From: Rapidithrix thailandica
GTDB lineage: Bacteria > Bacteroidota > Bacteroidia > Cytophagales > Flammeovirgaceae
Reading direction: 5' to 3'
DNA: 64,000 nucleotides
NCBI RefSeq assembly: GCF_039710355.1
Contig: NZ_JBDKWZ010000010.1
Coordinates: 186,001 to 250,000, forward strand
Shown here: piece by piece, positions 35,926-44,246 of the stretch
Layout: every line of letters starts with the position of its first letter
Numbering within the stretch: position 1 is the stretch's first letter
The notes under the pieces: generated by a model
What the model was told of the DNA's origin: nothing
What the model saw: only the letters and a program-made list of their open reading frames with translations
Databases searched by the model: none
Program-made: the position numbers and the translations under genes

Positions 35926-37017
35926 TTAAAGGTTCTCGAATTTTACAATTTCAGGTTCACCGTATTCGTTGATGGACGTGCCATATATTACTTTGTCTGC
36001 ATCTACCGTCAATCGATTTATATTTTTATCCAAATGGTATTCAAAAGTTTTACGGCCGTCCCAACTGACAACATGAATGATATTTCCAAAAGAATAATCT
36101 TTTTCTCCGATTTTCTTTCCGGAAAATAAAGCATACACAAAATTTTCTGAGGTGGCAATATCTAAATATCCTGTTTGGGCCTTGTTAGTAAAGGCTATTT
36201 GAGATTGGCCTCCAATTTGAATTCTTTTGTACCCATTTGGGGGAAATCTTTCATAGGACCAAATAGAGTCAATGCCGGTTTGAGTGACTTCATATAAATC
36301 AATTCTACAAGCATTATTTGTTACAAATGCCAGTTTTTTTCGGTCTGGGCTCAATACTAGTTCTCCCTCATATAATTTGGCATTTTCAATAGCAGATAAA
36401 CTTTTGTCTGTTTTCTCTGGGAAATTTACCATATATTTTATTAGAGACCCATTGGGTTTCAATAATGCGAATCGTCCTTGAGGGGAGATGCTTTCTCCTA
36501 TTAAATAGTCATTGCCTACTAAGGTGCTTGAAAAGTAGGCAGAGGATTCTTTTTCATTTGAAAAGGTTACTAATGTTTCCGGAACATACTTTTCCTTTTT
36601 TAGAAGCTCTTTTAAAGAGAATTTTAACAGTTTTTTCCCAAACAGATCATATACCCAAAAGTTATTGTTGTTTTGGGAAACTTGTATATTGCCAATTACT
36701 AAAATTTCTCCGGGGCCTTTTCCTTTTGCAGTAGTTTGTTTAATGGGTTTTCCAAACAGGTCATATAATTCAAGAAGAGGTTCGCCTTTATAATTACCAA
36801 TAATAAGGGTTGAGTCAATTAGAGCAATGTCCCATGGGTCCTGAAGTTGTGGGCCCTTTATTAGGGTTTTTGCTTTTAAATCTGTTTTTACAGTAAATAA
36901 TGTTGGTAAGTGGCCACTTTCTTTTTCCGGTGTGTTTCCACAACTGATAAGAAAATGCACTAATAACAAAGCAAAAAAGATATGTATCTGGTTGAGTATG
37001 GTTTTCTTGATCATCAT
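35926..37017 (-). CDS. Six-bladed beta-propeller lipoprotein (copy 2)
   Basis: This lipoprotein of about 363 aa has a signal ending FLISC. I start at MMIKKTILNQIHIFF; the frame is open to 37053. The propeller family motif appears as AKGKGPGEILVIGNIQ. Blade-like stretches recur (NNFWVYDLFGKKLLKF, KLAFVTNNACRIDLYEV). It lies 63 bp after NVEALA-like gene 2 and just before the CXXC lipoprotein gene. Function is unknown; a surface receptor or scaffold for the peptide is one option. Confidence 0.82.
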   Translation of the reverse strand: MMIKKTILNQIHIFFALLLVHFLISCGNTPEKESGHLPTLFTVKTDLKAKTLIKGPQLQDPWDIALIDSTLIIGNYKGEPLLELYDLFGKPIKQTTAKGKGPGEILVIGNIQVSQNNNNFWVYDLFGKKLLKFSLKELLKKEKYVPETLVTFSNEKESSAYFSSTLVGNDYLIGESISPQGRFALLKPNGSLIKYMVNFPEKTDKSLSAIENAKLYEGELVLSPDRKKLAFVTNNACRIDLYEVTQTGIDSIWSYERFPPNGYKRIQIGGQSQIAFTNKAQTGYLDIATSENFVYALFSGKKIGEKDYSFGNIIHVVSWDGRKTFEYHLDKNINRLTVDADKVIYGTSINEYGEPEIVKFENL

Positions 37018-37079
37018 ATAATAACTTTGAGGAAAGTAAGAGGAAGTATTCAAACTTCCCCTAAATTAAATAGCATCTT

Positions 37080-37307
37080 TTAGTTTGATATTAATCTTCC
37101 GGTTCCTTCTCCTACTCCGTTGATTACACATTTATTTTGGTTTGAGGCATCACACTCTGCCCCGAATGCGGAAGCTTGTAGAGCCTTTACATTCTGCAAT
37201 GTAAGACTAGTCATACCTTCCTTAGAACTGTCCTTTTCTACTGATACCCCAAAGAAACCGGCTCCCATAATAAATGCGCCTAAAAAGAATTTGCTAAAGG
37301 TTTTCAT
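37080..37307 (-). CDS. NVEALA-like secreted peptide, two Cys (copy 2)
   Basis: This 75-aa product has an N-terminal hydrophobic signal (KFFLGAFIMGAGFFGVSV), a clear family motif (MTSLTLQNVKALQASAF, close to L-x-L-x-NVEALA) and a short tail with two cysteines and many glycines (CDASNQNKCVINGVGEGTG). It is the best motif match of the three. It lies 48 bp after the ligase/TPR gene and before propeller 2, so the order ligase-peptide-propeller is intact in this unit. Confidence 0.78.
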   Translation of the reverse strand: MKTFSKFFLGAFIMGAGFFGVSVEKDSSKEGMTSLTLQNVKALQASAFGAECDASNQNKCVINGVGEGTGRLISN

Positions 37308-37354
37308 CGATACTTAATTTTAAGTGTGAAGAATATATAAGAATTAGTTTGAAC

Positions 37355-39184
37355 TCATTTGTTGAATTTTATCAGGATGGCTTCCATTTCATTTTTAATT
37401 TCATTAATAGCCCTTGATTCCACTTTCACCTCTTTCTCCAATAATTCCTTGGCTACTTCCCTTGCTTTTTGCTTTTGATTTGTCTCTTCATACAATTTTG
37501 CCAAGAGGTATTTGGGGTAAAAACGGCTGGGAATCATCTGCCAGGCTTGTAGATAAGCCTTCTCGGCCAAGGCGTGCTTTCCCAAGGCTTTGTAACTGTC
37601 CCCCAGGGCCGTATAGGTAATGGTATTGCTTAAGTAATTTTGGGCTTGGGTCAGTACTTCAATGGCTTTTTTATGCTCCCCGGCCATAGAGAGGGCCTTG
37701 CCGTAGTTGTTCAGGAAGCCTCCGTTGTGTTGCAAGTAGGGCCAGGCCTTTTCGTAATCTTCCAGGCAAGCTTCGTAAGCGCCCGTTTGATAGGTTTGAA
37801 AGGCATGTTTCCAGGTGGTATAAGCGTCTTTTTGTTGGAGTACCCGCTGTCCGGCCCAAGGCAGACAGCATAGAAGGGCTAAACCTGCCGCTATGCGGAT
37901 TCCTTGGAGGCCTTTGTTCGGAACATTGATGGAGGGAGTAGTCCATGTGGCCAGGGCCGCCAGATACACTAGTCCGTTAGCCACAATTGGCCAAATCTCC
38001 AGGGGGTATGAAAAACAGCTGAACACCAACAGGGCCAATAAGCCGGCCCGGCAAAGGGCTACCCAAATTTGCTTATCTCCCTGCCGGGTTTTTCCAAAAA
38101 AAGCAAACGTCAATATCCCCAGTACCAAGAGCAATCCTACCAAACCCAGCTCTACGGCCATATGTAAAAATTCATTAAAGACATAAGTCACATTATCGGC
38201 TACCATGGCTTCTGTACTGTCCGGGCGGGCCTTGAAATAGGCCGCCTGATAATCCATGTACCGGGCCTTGAATTGCTCCACACCATGTCCCCATAAGGGT
38301 TGGTCTGCGATCATTGCTGCCGTTACTTTCCAGATCAAAACCCTTCCGTTAGCCGAGCCTTCTTTAAAGGTATACAGACCGTATCCGGCCAAGCCGATGA
38401 ATAGTATAAGCCCCGGCAAACTGAGCATCCTTAGGCGCCAGGAGGGCAGTCGGTTTTTCAGTTTGCCAATCCATGGATACTTTATCATAGCTAAATAGCC
38501 CAAAGAAGCCAAAGCCCCTAACCAGGCGGCCCTGGATTGACTGGCGGGGAGTACCAGCAGGATTGTAATCGTACACAGTATGGCTATATACGTAAACAGC
38601 GTCTGCTGCCAGGATTTTGGAAATAAGCGTTCTTTGAACCAGTAAACTCCTACGGCCACAGGGAAGACAGTCACCAAGTACCCCGCGTAAGGCCCTGGGT
38701 TAAAGAAACTGCCGGTCATTTTAAAACCGGTATGGTAGGAGGGGAATATACCGTACAATTGCAGGTTGCCGTAAATGGCCTGTCCGGCTCCGGCTGTTAT
38801 AATGGCGAGTAGTATATAGGGAAGGTACTTTTTATCCAATAGCCGAAGGGCCGGATAGAGTACTACCAAAGCCAATAAACCCCAATAACGCTCCGGTGCA
38901 GTTGTATTCCAAAGTATCAATGTATGTATTGTTATATACCCGGCTAATACCAGGCCTATGCCATCCGACCACGTGAAGTTTCCATCTCTTTTGCGGGAAT
39001 CTACTAACAGAGAGGCCCCCATGGTTCCGGCCAAAGCGATTCCTCCGAAAAGCAAAAAGAAGAACTGACCGCTTTGGGTGGGGAAGAGTATACCTGTATC
39101 CATTGCAAAGGGCCCTCCCGATAGCAGGACACATGCAAGCGCACAGATAAGTACAGACAGTATTTGCCGGAGTGATTGTAGCAT
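37355..39184 (-). CDS. O-antigen ligase/Wzy-like membrane protein with TPR tail
   Basis: This 609-aa protein has about ten or more membrane segments over residues 1-450, with a Wzy_C/ligase-type loop (SRAAWLGALASLGY and NGRVLIWKVTAAMIADQPLWGHGVEQFKARY). The C-terminal domain (~470-600) contains TPR repeats (FLNNYGKALSMAGEHKKAIEVL, TYTALGDSYKALGKHALAEKAYLQAW). Family members transfer or polymerise lipid-linked glycans, and some glycosylate proteins. It precedes NVEALA-like gene 2. Two decayed copies (35030-35215 and 43500-43635) stand before the other two peptide genes, so the association is ancestral. Glycosylation of the peptide or propeller is possible. Confidence 0.85.
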   Translation of the reverse strand: MLQSLRQILSVLICALACVLLSGGPFAMDTGILFPTQSGQFFFLLFGGIALAGTMGASLLVDSRKRDGNFTWSDGIGLVLAGYITIHTLILWNTTAPERYWGLLALVVLYPALRLLDKKYLPYILLAIITAGAGQAIYGNLQLYGIFPSYHTGFKMTGSFFNPGPYAGYLVTVFPVAVGVYWFKERLFPKSWQQTLFTYIAILCTITILLVLPASQSRAAWLGALASLGYLAMIKYPWIGKLKNRLPSWRLRMLSLPGLILFIGLAGYGLYTFKEGSANGRVLIWKVTAAMIADQPLWGHGVEQFKARYMDYQAAYFKARPDSTEAMVADNVTYVFNEFLHMAVELGLVGLLLVLGILTFAFFGKTRQGDKQIWVALCRAGLLALLVFSCFSYPLEIWPIVANGLVYLAALATWTTPSINVPNKGLQGIRIAAGLALLCCLPWAGQRVLQQKDAYTTWKHAFQTYQTGAYEACLEDYEKAWPYLQHNGGFLNNYGKALSMAGEHKKAIEVLTQAQNYLSNTITYTALGDSYKALGKHALAEKAYLQAWQMIPSRFYPKYLLAKLYEETNQKQKAREVAKELLEKEVKVESRAINEIKNEMEAILIKFNK

Positions 39185-39483
39185 ACGATTCAGCGCATAA
39201 GGTTACTTCCGGTTTTTGAGAAAACCAGAAACAAATATTATCTCTTCCTATTCCAAAGAAGTATATTTTACAAGGATGAGTTGTTGTTTACCGGGTTGCT
39301 TAGTATAAGGTATTTAAAGTTAGTTGAGGTTGGTTTGTGGTTTTTATGTTTTCGATAACACAATAGTAAAAAATACTAGTTTAAGATGCAAGTTGTTTTT
39401 TTATTTTTTTACCGTTTAGTACTTAGTGATGAATATGGATTGCTACAGATGCTTAGGTAGGAGTATTGCCGTGTTATTTTCCA

Positions 39484-39685
39484 TGAATATGATACACCTC
39501 TACAAAGTACCAAGGCAAAATTCCCAAAGCGTAGTGTTGGGGGCCTTCTCAACCACCGGACCGGATGTCAGTTGGAGGTAAACAGCAGGTATGTCCCGGT
39601 AAAAAATAAGAACAGTACAAAGAGCTAAAACAGGCTCAGGGTGAGAATGAGAAGAGAGTTAAGCGGAGTAATTGCTGGTATTGTG
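39484..39685 (-). pseudogene. Remnant of lepB 5' region
   Basis: About 200 bp match the 5' part of lepB (30420-30590), with shared strings such as GGCCTTCTCAACCACCG, AACAGCAGGTA and GGTGAGAA. Indels and stops break the frame, and nothing of the rest of lepB remains. It lies right after transglutaminase-like copy 2, exactly where lepB lies after copy 1, so the pair was duplicated and this lepB then decayed. Confidence 0.82.
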
Positions 39686-39694
39686 TTGAGAAAT

Positions 39695-41248
39695 TCAATA
39701 CATAAGTTGTTTGCCTTCTTGGTACAAAAAGATTCTTGCTTCTGATTGATCTTCCGGTACGACCCGGTATACCGCATTGGATGGTACATTCTCAAAAGTA
39801 ATGCTTGTCCCTTTTGCTTGCTTTTTGGCTACTTTTATCCAATCGTAATCCCAGTAGTATAAAGCATAGTTTTTCCCTTTTTCGATTGCATTGCCATTTC
39901 TCAAATGTGGATAGTGCTCAACCTGAATGGTTTGTCGCTTTGTTATATCCGGAGTCAGGCTTTTTACAGTACCGTTTTGGGTGAATAAGACAGGGGAGGT
40001 GAGGGGTAACGTTCTTCCATGCTGGTAGCCTACCGGCAAGTATACGACATTTTTTCCCATGTCTGTAAAGGTTACTTTTTTGTTTTCCACCTTACCCCAG
40101 TGAATAGGCTTCCAGGTGTTTACATTGAATACTGCCGCATAGGCTATATGATGGCCGTCCGGTAAAGTTCGTTCAAGTGAGACGGTAAAATCGCGTACTT
40201 CCGTATACAGTGCTGTTACATCGCGGTAATTTTGTAGATTCATAAAACCCGGTACTTCTTCCTCTTGTCCTCTGAGTTGATGCAATTTATTGGCTTGGGC
40301 AGCATAGGTATACCGATAGGCTTTGGCAACCACTCGAGAAGTTTTATCCGGTTTCGGGTGGTTGTACGTTCCGTCAAACCATTGGTTGGTGCCTTTATCA
40401 GATAGTAGTGCCAGCCATTGATGGCCGTAATTTGTTCGGGGCCAGAAAGGAGTAAAATCTACAGCTACCGGTACTCCGTTTGCCCGCATCGCATAGGTGG
40501 TCACATTGGTTAAATCTTCGCACATTCCACCTCCCAAACGCCTGGCTTCACTAAGGGAGAGTTCCCTGGGCACATAAAACCGGGCCAATTTATAACCATA
40601 GTCCTTCTGCAAATCCTGATTGATTACTTTACAAATTGCAAACAAGTCATTTGAAAGGCTCAAGGTATCTATGGCAGGAAGGTACTTTTGTCGAAAGTAC
40701 TTTCTCCAACCGGCTTCCAGGGGTTCCTGATGGGCCCGGTAAGGTAAAATAAATTCGCAGAATTGTTGAAAATTTAATTGCCGGGCCCAGGGAAGTTGCC
40801 AGGCAGTAAAAGCCTGCTCGATATTGTCAATCAACAAACCGGCATTTACTGAATGGTGATCTACAGTAGGTTTTCCTCTTTGAAAATATATTTGACCTAA
40901 TCGTTTCAAAGAATCTAATTCCCGGATTACTTCGTCTTTAGGCTTTTCTTTATATGCAAAGATGTCGATGGAGGCATTTTCATTTAAAGAAACGTTGGGG
41001 TTCCCATGCAGGTACATATGCTCGATCAGGAAATAAGCCGCTTTTAGCTTCAGGCTATCCTCCGGGTTTTGGTAATGCTCGATTACCTTCTGTAGTTCCT
41101 CACGGTTGGCCTCAGCCGCTGCTAACACTGTGCGGACTTTTTCAGGCACCGGATGAAAGTAATTGGTGATGGCGCTGCGGTATCGGTACACAAAGGAACT
41201 GAGGCAAAGGAAGAAAAGTAGGGTTAGTAAGTAAGTGGGTTTGTTCAT
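39695..41248 (-). CDS. Transglutaminase-like protein (copy 2)
   Basis: This 517-aa paralogue of the protein at 30751 has an N-terminal hydrophobic anchor (5-21) and a complete catalytic triad pattern: GGMCED (Cys243), NYGHQW (His276) and QWFDGTY (Asp292). The beta-rich C-terminal half includes a stretch alignable to copy 1 (FNVNTWKPIHWGKVENKKVTF). The first ~76 residues are almost identical to copy 1, and the flanking non-coding DNA is also shared. No thioredoxin-like gene separates it from the propeller gene; a MITE-like repeat stands there instead. Confidence 0.84.
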   Translation of the reverse strand: MNKPTYLLTLLFFLCLSSFVYRYRSAITNYFHPVPEKVRTVLAAAEANREELQKVIEHYQNPEDSLKLKAAYFLIEHMYLHGNPNVSLNENASIDIFAYKEKPKDEVIRELDSLKRLGQIYFQRGKPTVDHHSVNAGLLIDNIEQAFTAWQLPWARQLNFQQFCEFILPYRAHQEPLEAGWRKYFRQKYLPAIDTLSLSNDLFAICKVINQDLQKDYGYKLARFYVPRELSLSEARRLGGGMCEDLTNVTTYAMRANGVPVAVDFTPFWPRTNYGHQWLALLSDKGTNQWFDGTYNHPKPDKTSRVVAKAYRYTYAAQANKLHQLRGQEEEVPGFMNLQNYRDVTALYTEVRDFTVSLERTLPDGHHIAYAAVFNVNTWKPIHWGKVENKKVTFTDMGKNVVYLPVGYQHGRTLPLTSPVLFTQNGTVKSLTPDITKRQTIQVEHYPHLRNGNAIEKGKNYALYYWDYDWIKVAKKQAKGTSITFENVPSNAVYRVVPEDQSEARIFLYQEGKQLMY

Positions 41249-41381
41249 CGATGACAGACAAGATTATGTAAGGTCAGAGGATTGGATATGTTTAAAAATT
41301 GATCTCTAATAGTAGATAGTAACTTGATAGAACTAAAAATAAATATTTTAGGAAGAGGTCTTATCTATCTGGATAAAGCTC

Positions 41382-41531
41382 TGAAGTGGTTTACACGTAT
41401 AGTTTTTGACCGAACATGGAATCAAAACCGGCTCATCAAGGCACTTTTTGAAAACGCTATTGTTGCAAAAAGTAACACAGAGGAGGCGCTTTTGAAACAT
41501 TTCAAAAAAAAGAAAAAATTGAATTCACTTC
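41382..41531 (+). repeat. MITE-like repeat, copy 2
   Basis: This 150-bp copy runs from CTGAAGTGGTTTACACG to TGAATTCACTTC, with inner strings shared with copy 3 (CAAAACCGGCTCATCAAGGC, ACACAGAGGAGGCG). It lacks about 12 bp of the internal AATAGCC-AAA-GGCTATT palindrome. It lies between propeller 3 and transglutaminase 2, the place of the thioredoxin-like gene in the other unit. Confidence 0.8.
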
Positions 41532-41547
41532 TCTTCCTAAAACATGC

Positions 41548-42735
41548 TTATTGTACATTATTAAGTTTTATTTTATACCTGATAAGTACCGGGTTACTAT
41601 TCTCATTTAAATTTAAATCTGTGAAAATGGATTTGCCTTTATTCGTGTTGCTGATCTCTCCGGCTTCAAGGTAGCCAATAAAATATTCATTAGCGATATT
41701 CAATGGGCCTTTTATGGAGGTTCCTGCAATCCAGTTTTTATTTTGGGATATATTCAATACCTGAGCACCTTTTTTTATAAAATAGGTTGTAAAACTGCCC
41801 TCCCCTGTTTTTTCAAAGCCCTCATCGCTTTTTACCCATTGAAAGGATATAAAATCCTTATTTTCAGTGATTTGCCCGGTATGAAAAACATACCTGTTTT
41901 TTAGGAAAAAGTTTCCCATTTTGGGTAAATCCATTGTCTTTATCTTTTGAGTTATTTTTCCTTTACCAAAATCAATTGTATAGGCAGGTTGGATTTCTGA
42001 TTTAGAAATATGGTAAATGGTATCTGTCCAAGCATGTACAAACGAAATATGATCATTATACTTTGCAAACTCATTGAAGATTTTATAGGTATCTGTGTTG
42101 CCTATGTCGTATACACCTTCGTTGATAAACGTATTCTGAGTTTTATTATAAACTTTTATGAAATTAGTAAGGCCTTGTCCATAGTCTCTGCCATCTTTAT
42201 GAAAAGCGTAGTGATGTTTATCGATTATGCAAAAAGACATTAACTGTGTGGATGATGGTAATTTTTCTTCATTGACAAAAGTACCATCCAGGCTGAAGTT
42301 GATCATTTTACCTTGGTTAATATCAATCACCTTAAGGAGTTTTTCTTCAGGAGCAATATCAAAATCAAAGGGCATAATGAACTCTCCAACGCCATTGCCC
42401 ACCCTGTTGATTTTGAAGAGTAACTTGCCTTCACTGTCAAAACAAAATACTGCTTTTGTTTTTCTGGTATCCAAAATAAAGTATTTGTTATTATAATGGA
42501 TTAATTTGTCAATAGTCCCAATAATACTATTCTCCGAAGTTTCCAATGGGATTAGTTCAGGAGTCCCAGAGATTATTTCCTTATAATTTTTTATACTATC
42601 TTCAGTATTAACCTTAATCACCGGAAGAGCAGGTTCCCCGTTTCTTGTATTATGCTCCTGTCCGGTACATGCAATTAGGTTAATGAAAAATACAGCTAAA
42701 ACAAGGTAGTGTGTCATTATTTTATAGTTTCTCAT
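41548..42735 (-). CDS. Six-bladed beta-propeller lipoprotein (copy 3)
   Basis: This 395-aa lipoprotein has a signal ending NLIAC and the propeller family motif in variant form (NRVGNGVGEFIMPFDFDI). Blade repeats include KYFILDTRKTKAVFCFDSEGKLLFKI. The gene lies between two copies of the MITE-like repeat. NVEALA-like gene 3 is upstream, 323 bp away because of the repeat. It is clearly diverged from the other two propellers, so the triplication is old at this gene although the flanks are young. Confidence 0.82.
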   Translation of the reverse strand: MRNYKIMTHYLVLAVFFINLIACTGQEHNTRNGEPALPVIKVNTEDSIKNYKEIISGTPELIPLETSENSIIGTIDKLIHYNNKYFILDTRKTKAVFCFDSEGKLLFKINRVGNGVGEFIMPFDFDIAPEEKLLKVIDINQGKMINFSLDGTFVNEEKLPSSTQLMSFCIIDKHHYAFHKDGRDYGQGLTNFIKVYNKTQNTFINEGVYDIGNTDTYKIFNEFAKYNDHISFVHAWTDTIYHISKSEIQPAYTIDFGKGKITQKIKTMDLPKMGNFFLKNRYVFHTGQITENKDFISFQWVKSDEGFEKTGEGSFTTYFIKKGAQVLNISQNKNWIAGTSIKGPLNIANEYFIGYLEAGEISNTNKGKSIFTDLNLNENSNPVLIRYKIKLNNVQ

Positions 42736-42754
42736 CGTTAATTTCTTTCTGTCA

Positions 42755-42917
42755 TTGAAGTGGTTTACGCTTATAGTTTTTGACCGAAGATGGAATCAAA
42801 ACCGGCTCATCAAGGCATTTTTTGAAGAGAATAGCCAAAGGCTATTGTTGAAAAAAGTAACACAGAGGAGGCGTTTTTGAAACATTTCAAAAAAAAGAAA
42901 AAGGTTAATTCACTTCA
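42755..42917 (+). repeat. MITE-like repeat, copy 3 (longest)
   Basis: This 163-bp element has imperfect terminal inverted repeats: TTGAAGTGGTTTACGCTT against the reverse complement of AAGGTTAATTCACTTCAT, 13 of 18 matching. It contains a small palindrome AATAGCC-AAA-GGCTATT. It lies between the peptide gene and the propeller gene. No transposase is present in the window, as expected for a non-autonomous element. Confidence 0.8.
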
Positions 42918-43058
42918 TTTGTAGTAAACTTACTTTGTGATTGAAAAGTGAAAAAACTTAAAAAGCATAGCGTTGTAGGAAAGCCATTGTAAAAAGTCTT
43001 TTCAGTAGTAAATACTAGAAACCAATGAGTAGCTAGCTACCCATTGGTAAAAGATTTA

Positions 43059-43313
43059 TCAGGAAAAACAACAAGTTTGTTCTGTTGAACTATCACATCC
43101 AAGCTTCCAGCGATCATACCAATATTGCTTGCCTTTGCCTTCATGCCCCTCATTACAATCCAGAGCTTTAGCCTGTAATGAATGTAGATCAACATTTGCG
43201 GATCCCGAAGCACTTTTTCCAAATTCAATACTTGAACTTACATTAATGTATGTAAATGCAATTAATGTCATACAGACAATTCCTTGTAAAAGAAACTTCT
43301 TTTTACTTTTCAT
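43059..43313 (-). CDS. NVEALA-like secreted peptide, four Cys (copy 3)
   Basis: This 84-aa product has a signal-like N-terminus (KKKFLLQGIVCMTLIAFTYINVS), a family-like segment (NVDLHSLQAKALDC) and a tail with four cysteines (ALDC, LGC, QTCC) and the aromatic stretch KQYWYDRW. Only position and layout tie it to the NVEALA family; the motif is degenerate. A ligase-gene remnant lies upstream, as before the other copies. Confidence 0.68.
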   Translation of the reverse strand: MKSKKKFLLQGIVCMTLIAFTYINVSSSIEFGKSASGSANVDLHSLQAKALDCNEGHEGKGKQYWYDRWKLGCDSSTEQTCCFS

Positions 43314-43499
43314 TTTTCTTATTTTACTTTTAAGTTAAACATAGATGAAACATCCCTCTTTATTATTTGGGACCTATCCGATAAGGGAGGGAATATCTTG
43401 TTTGGCAAAAAATTATTATCATACTGTTCTTTTGAAGAGTTTTGTCGCCTCAAAATATTTTTAATCGATCCTTACCCCGGCACAGTCCGTTTCGTCAAT

Positions 43500-43990
43500 A
43501 TACCATGCCTCTACCGGGTAGTGACTAACCATGAGGTTCCAACCGTTTCCGGCTAAAGCAAAACCTCCAATTATCAGTAGGTAGTGTCGTATAGGCAGTA
43601 TTTTCCCGTGATGATTGTTACATACGATTTAGTAACTCATTTACAAGTTTGCCCCGTTTTTTTGGAAAGCCCAGAAGTAAGTATTACCTCTTATTCATAA
43701 GAAGTTCTTTTACAAGGATAAGTTGTTGTTTATTAATTTGCTTAAGAGCATGTTTGAATTTCACCCTTTGGGCCAAAACGAAGCTCTAAAAGGTGTTTTT
43801 AAGATAGCTAAGGATGGATTATAATATTTTTGTGAACGATAACGTAATGATAAAAAAAAGCCGTTTAAGATACAAGTTATTTTTTTTGTTTTTTACCGTT
43901 TACTACTTAATTGTTTAAAGGTGATTAGGTAGGGGTGTTGCCGTGTTATTTCCCATCCAGTTACTGGATATATGATACAATTCCACCGAT
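43500..43990 (-). pseudogene. Remnant of ligase/TPR gene 5' end and its upstream region
   Basis: This stretch parallels 39000-39500 base for base with many substitutions: CCGGCTAAAGC, CAGTATTTTCCC and CATACGATTTAG match the 5' end of the ligase gene. ACAAGGATAAGTTGTTGTTTA and TTGCCGTGTTATTT match its upstream DNA, and ATATGATACAATTCCACC hints at a further lepB scrap. No frame survives. It is the third trace of the cassette's ligase gene. Confidence 0.75.
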
Positions 43991-44246
43991 TTATTTACAC
44001 TCCCATCTTTATTCTAGAAGGTTACCTACAGAAGGGTAGGAAATATTTTCGCCTTACTTATGTATATAAACTAACTTGTTGTTTATGGATGTTTTCTATA
44101 AAAGTTGATATGTTTTTTGTTATGGTTTACTTGAATTTCAGGTACCTGTATTTCTTCTTAAAGAAGTGGTGAAGGGTATTGGTAATTCTATCCAAGAAGG
44201 AAAAAAGAGCGAGCAAAGCCTTTAATTCTTACTATTTATTGATTTT
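43991..44246. other. Intergenic region
   Basis: No supportable gene lies in these 256 bp; a 66-codon plus-strand frame is hydrophobic by base composition only. It separates the cassette block from the intact aldehyde dehydrogenase gene. Confidence 0.4.

Noticed and set aside
41324..41674. 116-aa plus-strand ORF
   Set aside because: It runs through the MITE-like repeat and into the 3' end of the propeller gene on the opposite strand, with no family signal.
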